The notes beneath the pieces were generated by a model that ran no database searches, was not told the origin of the DNA, and was given only the letters and a program-made list of their open reading frames with translations. A stretch of 34,714 bases of DNA from JABEVB01 sp049965775 (GTDB lineage Bacteria > Planctomycetota > Phycisphaerae > WQYP01): NCBI GenBank assembly GCA_049965775.1, contig JBMFVX010000016.1, positions 1-34,714 of the forward strand. Reading direction: 5' to 3'. Made by a program: the position numbers and the translations under genes. Numbering within the stretch: the first letter of the stretch is position 1; every line of letters starts with the position of its first letter. Shown piece by piece: positions 23,889 through 31,262 of this stretch.

Positions 23889-24914
23889 ATGGGCAAAGTA
23901 AGAGTTGCCATCAACGGATTCGGTCGCATTGGTCGTTTGGTTTTTCGGGCTGGTTGCGGCGATTCGCAGATTGAATTTGTAGCCATTAACGATTTGGTTC
24001 CGGCAGACAACCTGGCTTATTTGCTGAAGCATGACTCCACTCATGGCAAGTTCAAAGGCGAAGTTTCGGCCAAGGGTGAAGAAGGAATTATGGTTAACGG
24101 TCACTTTGTAAAGACCTTGGCCGTGCGCGACCCCGCCACCTTGCCTTGGGCAAGCATGAACATTGATTACGTGGTTGAGTCCACCGGGCTTTTTACCGAC
24201 AAGGACGGAGCCGGTAAGCATCTGACGGCGGGCGCCAAACGGGTTATTTTATCTGCGCCAGCCAAAGACAAAGAGACTCCAACCTTCGTGATGGGCGTCA
24301 ACGAAGAGAAGTTCCACCCCGCGACGGATAAAATTGTGTCGAATGCAAGCTGCACAACCAACTGCCTGGCGCCGCTTGCCAAGGTGGTCAACGATCACTT
24401 CGGCATTGAAGAAGCGCTGATGACAACCGTACATGCAGCCACCGCCACGCAGCCAACTGTTGATGGTCCGTCCAAAAAGGACTGGCGCGGTGGGCGTGGT
24501 GCCGGGCAAAACGTGATTCCGGCAGCCACCGGAGCAGCAAAGGCGGCTACACTGGTTATTCCGGAACTTAAGGGCAAGATTACGGGCATGGCGTTTCGCG
24601 TGCCAACTCCCGATGTGTCGGTGGTAGACCTGACGGTCCGCACGAAAAAAGATACGTCGTTGGCGGCAATCAACGAGGCCATCAAAAAGGAATCTGAAGG
24701 TCGCTTGAAGGGTATTCTGGGTTACACAGATGAAGAGGTGGTTTCGAGCGATTTTATCACCGATTCGCGATCCAGTATTTATGACGCCAAGGCCGGTATT
24801 GAACTTAATCCCCATTTCTTCAAACTTGTGAGTTGGTACGACAACGAATGGGGTTATAGCAACCGCGTGGTGGACCTGATTAAATACATCGCCAAAAAAG
24901 ATGGTCTTCTGTAA
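23889..24914 (+). CDS. gap: Glyceraldehyde-3-phosphate dehydrogenase
   Basis: This is a tetrameric cytosolic glycolytic enzyme converting glyceraldehyde 3-phosphate to 1,3-bisphosphoglycerate. At 341 residues it is of normal length. The NAD-binding motif is INGFGRIGR and the catalytic Cys155 lies in SNASCTTNC. TTVHAATATQ contains the activating His. WRGGRGAGQNVIPAATGAAKA and WYDNEWGYSNRVVDL are invariant segments. The Asp in NDL after the second strand favours NAD over NADP. AGGAG lies 9-10 nt before the ATG. A strong intrinsic terminator follows, so it is probably monocistronic. Confidence 0.98.
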   Translation: MGKVRVAINGFGRIGRLVFRAGCGDSQIEFVAINDLVPADNLAYLLKHDSTHGKFKGEVSAKGEEGIMVNGHFVKTLAVRDPATLPWASMNIDYVVESTGLFTDKDGAGKHLTAGAKRVILSAPAKDKETPTFVMGVNEEKFHPATDKIVSNASCTTNCLAPLAKVVNDHFGIEEALMTTVHAATATQPTVDGPSKKDWRGGRGAGQNVIPAATGAAKAATLVIPELKGKITGMAFRVPTPDVSVVDLTVRTKKDTSLAAINEAIKKESEGRLKGILGYTDEEVVSSDFITDSRSSIYDAKAGIELNPHFFKLVSWYDNEWGYSNRVVDLIKYIAKKDGLL

Positions 24915-24943
24915 CCGAAAGCGTGTTGAACTGTAAAAGAGAT

Positions 24944-24988
24944 CGCAAGGTTCAAGATGGGTGCCCCCCGCTTGAGCCTTGCGTTTTT
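24944..24988 (+). terminator. Rho-independent terminator after gap
   Basis: CGCAAGGTTCAAG (24944-24956) pairs with CTTGAGCCTTGCG (24971-24983) with one G-U wobble, over a 14-nt loop, and is followed by five T residues. Confidence 0.92.
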
Positions 24989-25056
24989 ATGCGGAGCCGG
25001 CGGTCTATACAAGTTCTGGCCACCAAACGCAAAGATCGTGAATAGAAAGGCCTCTA

Positions 25057-25563
25057 ATGCGGTGGATTTGGATTGACAGGTTTGAGTCCTTTGAGCAAGG
25101 CAAGGCAGCGGTCGCTATTAAAAATGTAACCGCGGCGGAAGAGCACTTGCATGATTTGTACCCCGGCTTTGCCCTGATGCCCTCAACCCTGATGATTGAA
25201 GGCATGGCACAAACTGCCGGCATTCTCGTCGGCGCATGGCGGAACTTTCAGGAGAAGGTGATACTGGCAAAGATCGGCAAGGCGACTTTTGTGCGGCTGG
25301 TTCGACCGGGTGAAACCCTCATCTACAGAGCCAACATATTGCAAATCAACGAGGTTGGAGCTTCCGTTGAGGGCAAGATATTCAGCCGCCAGACCGATGA
25401 ATCGGGCACGCGAGAATTGGCCGTCGGTGAGGTAGAGATGATGTTTTCTCATATAGATCAAAATCTCGCCGGGGCTAGATTTCCGGAGTTTAACTTTGTA
25501 TTTAACAGCGAGTTTATGGCTCTGTTTGACGCATATCGGCGCGACATACCCGCCGAAATTTGA
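25057..25563 (+). CDS. FabZ/FabA-like hot-dog fold protein with altered active site
   Basis: This 168-residue protein belongs to the 3-hydroxyacyl-ACP dehydratase hot-dog family. The central helix segment LYPGFALMPSTLMIEGMAQ matches the FabZ block GHFPGxPxMPGVLxIEAMAQ. The catalytic Glu is kept (E48), but the catalytic His position is Leu34 and MPG is MPS. A nearby His32 might substitute. It may be a dehydratase of a divergent class, a thioesterase-like binder or an inactive partner. The ATG at 25057 has AAAGG 6-7 nt upstream. It stands alone between the GAPDH terminator and the PIN-TRAM gene. Confidence 0.8.
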   Translation: MRWIWIDRFESFEQGKAAVAIKNVTAAEEHLHDLYPGFALMPSTLMIEGMAQTAGILVGAWRNFQEKVILAKIGKATFVRLVRPGETLIYRANILQINEVGASVEGKIFSRQTDESGTRELAVGEVEMMFSHIDQNLAGARFPEFNFVFNSEFMALFDAYRRDIPAEI

Positions 25564-25722
25564 CGCGTTGCATCGGCTTTAGCTGATATCGCCTCACCTC
25601 CCCCGCTATACATGTTTATGGCACTTACACCGTTAAGCCGTATAATAAAGAAAGTTTCAAGTCGGTACGGACTTTGTAAAGTTGCCAGGGTCGGATGATG
25701 ATCCGAAAAGGATAGGTGCGCC

Positions 25723-26790
25723 GTGATATTAAATGTAATCCGAGCAGTATTTTTTATACTCGTTGGAATCGTCGCTTCAGCGTACCTGGCGAGGTCCCTT
25801 AATGGCCAACAGTATCTTGGCTGGGGGCCTTATCTCATTATGCTCGGCGGTGTGGTATTGGCTTTTGCGGTCATAACCATAGATGTGCTTGTCCGTAAAA
25901 AGAACCTTTCAGCATTGGCCGGTCTGTTTTTCGGATTGCTGGTGGGAATATTAATATCGCTGGCGCTCGCCTACCTCGCAGATCAAATTACGGGCGTTTT
26001 TCTTGAGTCAAGCACTCGATTGGCCTATCAGCCGGTAATAATGGGTGGGAAGCTTCTGCTTGGCCTGTGCGCCTGCTATTTGAGCGTGTCACTTATTCTG
26101 CAAACCAAGGACGACTTCAGGTTTATTATTCCCTATGTTGAATTCAGTCGCGCGACGCGCGGGCCCAAGCCCTATATTCTTGACACCAGTGTAATTATTG
26201 ACGGCCGGATAGCCGAAGTGGCGGCGACGGGCATATTTGAATCACGCTTGGTGGTTCCGCGGTTTGTCATCAATGAACTTCAAGCAGTGGCGGATTCCAG
26301 TGATAGGCTTAAGCGCAGCCGCGGCCGACGGGGGCTGGAAGTGCTCAAAAAGCTGCAGGAGATGCCCCGCGTTGAGTTGCACATATGGGATGGCGTATTG
26401 GCCCACAATGATAAATTCGAAGGGGTGGATCAGAAGTTGGTTGGACTGGCACAGCAGGAGACAGCTCGCATCATCACCAACGACTATAATCTCAATAAAG
26501 TTGCGGGTCTGCATGGCGTTGCGGTCGTCAATATCAACGACTTGGCCAATGCCGTAAAATCAACAGTGCTTCCCGGCGAAAAGATGCGTATTCGCATTGT
26601 AAAACCGGGCGAAGCAAGCGGTCAGGGAGTCGGATATCTGGATGATGGCACCATGGTGGTTGTTGAGGGCAGTCGCGATAAGATCGGCAGTGAGGTGGAA
26701 GTGTTGGTGACCAATGCCGTTCAGACCTCCGCCGGTCGCATGATATTCGGTCGATGCACTGGAACACCGGAACGTGCCATAGAGTCCTGA
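25723..26790 (+). CDS. Membrane-anchored PIN/TRAM domain protein (YacL-like)
   Basis: This is a 355-residue protein with four N-terminal membrane segments (about 3-25, 37-57, 66-90 and 107-126), then a PIN nuclease domain (about 147-270) and a C-terminal TRAM RNA-binding domain (about 285-350). PIN acidic residues are in LDTSVIIDGRI, VINELQ and the ITNDYNLN segment. The architecture matches Bacillus YacL and relatives, whose role is poorly defined but probably involves RNA binding or cleavage at the membrane. The start is the GTG at 25723 with AAAGGATAGG upstream. A near-consensus -10 TATAAT (25641-25646) precedes it without a good -35, and a 6-bp hairpin (25691-25706) sits just before the ribosome site. 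Confidence 0.92.
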   Translation: MILNVIRAVFFILVGIVASAYLARSLNGQQYLGWGPYLIMLGGVVLAFAVITIDVLVRKKNLSALAGLFFGLLVGILISLALAYLADQITGVFLESSTRLAYQPVIMGGKLLLGLCACYLSVSLILQTKDDFRFIIPYVEFSRATRGPKPYILDTSVIIDGRIAEVAATGIFESRLVVPRFVINELQAVADSSDRLKRSRGRRGLEVLKKLQEMPRVELHIWDGVLAHNDKFEGVDQKLVGLAQQETARIITNDYNLNKVAGLHGVAVVNINDLANAVKSTVLPGEKMRIRIVKPGEASGQGVGYLDDGTMVVVEGSRDKIGSEVEVLVTNAVQTSAGRMIFGRCTGTPERAIES

Positions 26791-26821
26791 CCTTAATGGG
26801 CCATCGGTCATGGCGCAGTAT

Positions 26822-27574
26822 TCAGGGGTAATCCTGCCCTGTGGGCCTGATTACAATATCGTTTATGTGGACGTGCGGCGGCTGTGACACTACAAAGCCA
26901 ATCGCACGAGCTACATCCTGCGGCTCGAGTAGTTTGCCGAACTTCGCCTGCCAGTTTGCGGCGAGGCTCGGTTCATATCCAGCCTGATCCTGAAATTCGC
27001 TCAGGACAATGCCTGGTTTTATAACAGTTACGCGAACTGACTTGGCTGCCACTTCACGACGGAGTGCCTCGGCGGCTGCCGTTATTGCAAATTTACTCGA
27101 TCCATAAAATCCGCTGAACGGGGAGATATTCAGGCCCGAGACCGATCCGAGCACTACAATATCGCCGCCACCCTGCTGAACCATGTGCTCGGCGGCTAGC
27201 CGCATCAGGTAAGCGGCCCCCAGTACGTTAAGTTTGTATATTTGCTCCCATTGGGACGCATCACTGGACAGCAATCCACCTGCCAATCCTCGACCAGCGT
27301 TAACCACAATGGTATCCAGCTTGCCGGCCCATGCCACTGATTGCTCCCAAACCCGCATGATTTGTTCCGGGTTTGATGCATCAAGAACGCAGGCCTTAGC
27401 CTCGCCATCCTTTGCTTCGATGGCTCGCACGAGCGAATCGAGCAATGAACGACGCCGCGCAGTCACCACCACTCGCGCTCCCATGATGGCGAGTTCCTCA
27501 GCTGTGGCACGTCCTATGCCCGCACTGGCACCGGTAATCAAAGCGGTTCTGCCAGAAAGTGGTTTGTGCTTCAT
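26822..27574 (-). CDS. Short-chain dehydrogenase/reductase (YdfG-like)
   Basis: This 250-residue classical SDR is a soluble NADP-preferring oxidoreductase of unknown substrate. Motifs are TGASAGIGRA for the cofactor, ARRR after the second strand (NADPH preference), VVNAGRG, the catalytic Ser in LGSVSG, and Tyr/Lys in YGSSK, with PGIV after it. The ATG at 27574 is chosen over one at 27589 because GGAG lies 5 nt upstream. It is convergent with the PIN-TRAM gene and divergent from the Sel1 protein gene. Confidence 0.88.
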   Translation of the reverse strand: MKHKPLSGRTALITGASAGIGRATAEELAIMGARVVVTARRRSLLDSLVRAIEAKDGEAKACVLDASNPEQIMRVWEQSVAWAGKLDTIVVNAGRGLAGGLLSSDASQWEQIYKLNVLGAAYLMRLAAEHMVQQGGGDIVVLGSVSGLNISPFSGFYGSSKFAITAAAEALRREVAAKSVRVTVIKPGIVLSEFQDQAGYEPSLAANWQAKFGKLLEPQDVARAIGFVVSQPPHVHINDIVIRPTGQDYP

Positions 27575-27599
27575 AAAAACTCCATACAAAAGGCGGGCA

Positions 27600-27628
27600 T
27601 TGTTTAAGCCCGATTCTCATCATACAAT
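27600..27628 (+). promoter_or_regulatory. Putative promoter of the zinc-ribbon Sel1 gene
   Basis: TTGTTT (27600-27605) and TACAAT (27623-27628) are spaced by exactly 17 bp, about 49 bp before the chosen ATG at 27677. Confidence 0.4.
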
Positions 27629-27676
27629 CTTAACCGTATAGGGTGAACGTTACACTGTGCCATTGGAGGCATGCCC

Positions 27677-28891
27677 ATGGATTCTTCTGCAATAGCCGAC
27701 AACAATACTGATCAGCCACCCCGTGAGATAGAACAATGCGAGAACTGCGCCCGCACCATAGGTCGGCTTGAGCATCCTCATCTATGGGAACAGCATGTGG
27801 TTTGCAGTGACTGTTGGCGCACGCTCAGCAGCGAAACAACGGAGCAAACGCTTCGTAAGGGGCGCTTGGCCGCCCTGATTGCTCGCTCCAACGAGAATGC
27901 GCCACAAGCCTCGCCGGATCATGCGGAAACATCAGTGTTTCAGGCGGACCTTCCTGATTATGCCGATCAATTGACGCTGGCACAGCACCACGAGCGAGCA
28001 GCTGCAGGTGACCCCACCAGCATGAACCGGATTGCCATTCTCTACAGTCAAGGCAAAGGTGTGGGCCAGGATGCCGTCAAAGCTATGGCTTGGTTTCAGA
28101 GGGCGGCGGCAGCGGGAAGCTCGGCGGCCATGCGAAACATTGGCGCCTTGTATGCTGCTGGAAGAGGTGTGCCGCGCGACGCCAGCAAAGCGTTCACATG
28201 GTTTCAACGTGCAGCCGAGGCAGGCGATGTTACGGCAATGGCGGCACTGGGTTATCTTTATGAAGAAGGACGCGGCATTGAGGCCGATGTGCAACAGGCA
28301 ATTCAATGGTACGAACGGGCAGCGGTTCTTGGTGACGTCACGGCAATGTATGCATTAGGCCGATTATTTGAAAAGGGTCACGGAGTCCCCAAGGATATTG
28401 CGGGAGCTTTGGGTTGGTATACGCGCGCCGCAGAAGCCGGCTGCCGTGTGGCCATGTCGAGCCTTGGCCTTCTGTATGCCACGGGACATGGGGTATTGCA
28501 GAACGACGCTGCGGCTTTTGGATGGTTTGATAAGGCGGCGGATGCGGGCCATGGCTATGCCATGTATGAATTGGGCCGATTTTACGAGACGGGTCGGGGC
28601 GTTGATCAGAATTTCAACCTTGCTCTCTTGTGGTACCAAAAGGCCGCAGCACACGGTCATGTTGCCGCAATGGCGGCGATTGGCCGCCTACACGCTATGG
28701 GACGCGGTACCACGCAGGATTATCTCCAGGCATTGGCGTGGCTTATAAAAGCTGCAGAGATGGGCGACTTGGCGGCCATGCATGATGTTGCTTACTTCTA
28801 TGAAAATGGCCTGGGTGTATCGCGCAATCAAAGAGAGGCACTTAAATGGCACCGCATGGCTATTGATGCGGAAACAACACAGCCGGGGTAG
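27677..28891 (+). CDS. Zinc-ribbon protein with eight Sel1-like repeats
   Basis: This 404-residue protein starts with a four-cysteine zinc-ribbon-like module (C21-x2-C24 and C43-x2-C46), then a polar linker. Eight consecutive 36-residue Sel1-like repeats run without gaps from about residue 110 to 397, each with the pattern AMxxLGxLYxxGxGVxxDxxxAxxWxxxAAxxG. No signal peptide or membrane segment is visible. Sel1 repeats form an alpha-solenoid scaffold for protein contacts. The ATG at 27677 is preferred to 27671 because GGAGG (27665-27669) is 7 nt from it but only 1 nt from the earlier ATG. No partner gene is obvious. Confidence 0.9.
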   Translation: MDSSAIADNNTDQPPREIEQCENCARTIGRLEHPHLWEQHVVCSDCWRTLSSETTEQTLRKGRLAALIARSNENAPQASPDHAETSVFQADLPDYADQLTLAQHHERAAAGDPTSMNRIAILYSQGKGVGQDAVKAMAWFQRAAAAGSSAAMRNIGALYAAGRGVPRDASKAFTWFQRAAEAGDVTAMAALGYLYEEGRGIEADVQQAIQWYERAAVLGDVTAMYALGRLFEKGHGVPKDIAGALGWYTRAAEAGCRVAMSSLGLLYATGHGVLQNDAAAFGWFDKAADAGHGYAMYELGRFYETGRGVDQNFNLALLWYQKAAAHGHVAAMAAIGRLHAMGRGTTQDYLQALAWLIKAAEMGDLAAMHDVAYFYENGLGVSRNQREALKWHRMAIDAETTQPG

Positions 28892-28912
28892 GCATAAATA
28901 TCATTATAAGCC

Positions 28913-29719
28913 TCAGCGGCAGACTTCGCAGCAGGTTTTTGGGGTTTCCCAAACTTTCACGCTTTGCAGTTCCGCGCGGCCGGCCAAAGCCAATTGCAGG
29001 CGATCAAAGATGGTCTGCGCGATATTTTCAACGGTAGGGTTCAGCGACGCAAACTCTTCACAGTCAAGATTAAGATTCTTATGATCAAAGCGATTTATAA
29101 CTTCGCGATTGACCACCTCCTGAAGTTCAGCCAGGGTCAGGCCGGCCTCCGCCGGAGCGTCAACTTTACGTGCAATGGCCACCTCCAACTCATAGTTATG
29201 GCCATGGCCATTGGGATTGTTGCATTTGCCGAAGGTGCGAAGATTTTCCTGCTCGCTCATGCTGCTTGAGTGCAGGCGATGAGCCGCCGAGAATTCGAAC
29301 CGTTGCGCCATGATAATCAAAGGAAACTCCTCCTGCCGGTATTCATAGTAAAGGTATGGACTTATGCCGAGCCGCAATCGCTGAAGTTTAAGCGGCAAAA
29401 ATAGATTTCTTAAGGCCGCATGAAGCATCTGAATTGCTTCTACACCTGAGAAGAACCGCCGTGTATGCCCAGTAGTCATAAAGTGTTTTTGAAGTTTATC
29501 CGCCCCGATTTGGCGTAAATGCTCATCCACTTGTTTAATGTTGATGAGCATGCCAGTGTTGGCATCGGGTCGCCCCTCCACCGTTGCCGTTAACGTGAGA
29601 AATGGTGCAATGCCGAATAGAGGTGGATTGCCGGCAAAGCTATTAGGCGATTTTGTCGCTACCGTTGAATCATGCATTCCAAACCGAATTTCACGTGATA
29701 GTCTCACTGGCTGCACCAT
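28913..29719 (-). CDS. Tandem PTPS/QueD-fold protein (6-carboxytetrahydropterin synthase-like)
   Basis: This is a 268-residue protein with two tunnelling-fold domains. The C-terminal half (about 137-268) is a complete 6-pyruvoyl/6-carboxy-tetrahydropterin synthase: zinc ligands H147, H172 and H174 (SAAHRL, GHGHNYELEV), catalytic C166 (GKCNNPNG), D212/H213 (FDHKNLN) and E258 (VWETP). It would turn dihydroneopterin triphosphate into the queuosine/7-deazaguanine precursor or a pterin. The N-terminal half has the same strand pattern (FLTLTATVEG, then DANTGMLINI) but lacks the histidines, so it is a degenerate copy. The tail is Cys-rich (CCEVC). The ATG at 29719 has only GGATAA upstream. No other queuosine gene is nearby. 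Confidence 0.88.
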   Translation of the reverse strand: MVQPVRLSREIRFGMHDSTVATKSPNSFAGNPPLFGIAPFLTLTATVEGRPDANTGMLINIKQVDEHLRQIGADKLQKHFMTTGHTRRFFSGVEAIQMLHAALRNLFLPLKLQRLRLGISPYLYYEYRQEEFPLIIMAQRFEFSAAHRLHSSSMSEQENLRTFGKCNNPNGHGHNYELEVAIARKVDAPAEAGLTLAELQEVVNREVINRFDHKNLNLDCEEFASLNPTVENIAQTIFDRLQLALAGRAELQSVKVWETPKTCCEVCR

Positions 29720-29800
29720 TTATCCATGTCGGTCCAAAAGGCCAATCTATATATCAATTTTAGCATGCTCTTGGCCATCTTCCTATCAGGGTTTCTTGCT

Positions 29801-29829
29801 TTGTCTCAATGGACGCAATGATCTATGCT
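29801..29829 (+). promoter_or_regulatory. Putative promoter of the RND efflux operon
   Basis: TTGTCT (29801-29806) and TATGCT (29824-29829) have a 17-bp spacer, each with four of six consensus matches, about 130 bp upstream of the GTG start. Confidence 0.3.
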
Positions 29830-29960
29830 TTCACCTTACGCATCCGTTTGCTGGACTGCCTTACCATCGCCGACTACAATTTTTAGCGCGAAGGCGAAAG
29901 GGTACATCCGCGAATTCCAAGATCAAACAGCCCCACCAATGGCTACGAGAGGGTTACCAG

Positions 29961-31262
29961 GTGATTTCAGTTATCAAAAGACGTTTTACGGTCGCACTTG
30001 CGGTTGTTGGCGCCAGTGGAATCTGGGCCTTGGCGGGTTGTACCAAAAAGCCAGCACCGGCCGCCAAGGCGGCTCCAGTCCCTGTCTCGGTAGCCATCGT
30101 CCGAGCCATGGATGTTCCTATTGAGTTTTCAAATATTGGGTCCATTCAGAGCGTCGCTTCAGTTACGCTTCAACCACAGATTGACGGCGTGGTTGCACAG
30201 GTGTTGGTACAGCCTGGTGCAGCGGTTAAAACAGGCCAGCCATTATTTGTGCTCGATAAACGCCCGTACATGGCCGCCGTGGCCCTGGCCCAGGCTGCAT
30301 TGGCCGGTGCCAGGGCGAATGTGCTGGTAGCAGCCGCTAAACTTAGCGGTTATCGCGCCGCATTGACCGATGCCGCGGCGGACTGGGCGCGTGCGCAAAA
30401 GCTTGGGCCGCATGGAGGTGCGTTGTCGGTTACACAATACGACGCTTATCGCGCCACGTTTGATCAGGCGACGGCCAACGTGACCAATGGGGACGCATCT
30501 CTGACCGCAGCGCGAAAAGCCGTGGATGCGGCCAAGGCAAACTTTAGGGCAGCAAGCATCAACCTCGATTATTGCACCATTAAGGCTCCGTTTGATGGTG
30601 TCGCCGGCAATCTCCTGGCCTACCCCGGAACGGCTTTAAAAGCGAGCACGACTAACGTTCTGGTTATCAATCAGATTCAACCCATTTATGTGGCGTTTTC
30701 ACTGCCACAGGATGATTTGCCGGCGGTCTTGGCGGCTTATCGCCTGGCCGTCAAGCCTTCCGTAACAGTGGCTCTGCATGGCTCGCCACCCGTTCGTGCC
30801 ACAGGGGTGTTGAGTTTTGTTAACAACGCGGTAGATGCCGCAACTGGCACCATTGAGTTGATGGGCACACTGGCAAACAATCGCGAGGTGTTATGGCCGG
30901 GCGAGTTCTGCGATGCAACCGTGCAGGTGGGCATTGCCCATCATGCCCTCGTCGTGCCTCTTTCTGCTGTGGAATCGGGACAACCAGGACATTATGTGTT
31001 CGTTGTGCGACACGACAAAGCAGTCGTACAGGTAGTGCAGGAGGCATTTTTGTATCATGGCTTGGCCGTAATATCTAAAGGACTCTCGCCCGGTGAAGTG
31101 GTGGTTACCAATGGGCAAGTCAATGTCGTGCCCGGTGGGCCGGTCGTTATCGTAACGCATGGTTTAATTGGCCCAAGCGAGACGATTTCCACCTCTGGCG
31201 GCGCGCCGCAAGCATCCACTGCATCTTCGGCGCCGGCGACCCGCTCGAAGGGTAAACCATGA
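29961..31262 (+). CDS. RND efflux periplasmic adaptor (membrane fusion protein), lipoprotein
   Basis: This is a 433-residue HlyD/AcrA-type adaptor linking an RND pump to an outer-membrane channel. It has a lipoprotein signal with lipobox LAGC and Cys27, then a lipoyl half-motif (LQPQIDGVVAQVLVQPGAAVKTGQPLF), a helical hairpin (about 95-170), the second lipoyl half (CTIKAPFDGVAGN), a beta-barrel and a membrane-proximal domain. The start is the GTG at 29961: GAGAGGG (29947-29953) lies 7 nt upstream and it gives a proper lipoprotein signal, whereas extension upstream gives implausible sequence. Its stop overlaps the pump start by 4 bp (ATGA). Confidence 0.93.
   Translation: MISVIKRRFTVALAVVGASGIWALAGCTKKPAPAAKAAPVPVSVAIVRAMDVPIEFSNIGSIQSVASVTLQPQIDGVVAQVLVQPGAAVKTGQPLFVLDKRPYMAAVALAQAALAGARANVLVAAAKLSGYRAALTDAAADWARAQKLGPHGGALSVTQYDAYRATFDQATANVTNGDASLTAARKAVDAAKANFRAASINLDYCTIKAPFDGVAGNLLAYPGTALKASTTNVLVINQIQPIYVAFSLPQDDLPAVLAAYRLAVKPSVTVALHGSPPVRATGVLSFVNNAVDAATGTIELMGTLANNREVLWPGEFCDATVQVGIAHHALVVPLSAVESGQPGHYVFVVRHDKAVVQVVQEAFLYHGLAVISKGLSPGEVVVTNGQVNVVPGGPVVIVTHGLIGPSETISTSGGAPQASTASSAPATRSKGKP

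Noticed and set aside
25691..25706. TCGGAT/ATCCGA hairpin just upstream of the PIN-TRAM ribosome site, considered as a riboswitch or thermosensor.
   Set aside because: It is a single 6-bp stem without further structure; too short to support such a claim.
29538..29960. Extending the RND adaptor upstream to an in-frame ATG at 29538.
   Set aside because: The extension overlaps the divergent PTPS gene, has implausible composition and would bury the lipoprotein signal sequence. GTG 29961 has a good ribosome site.
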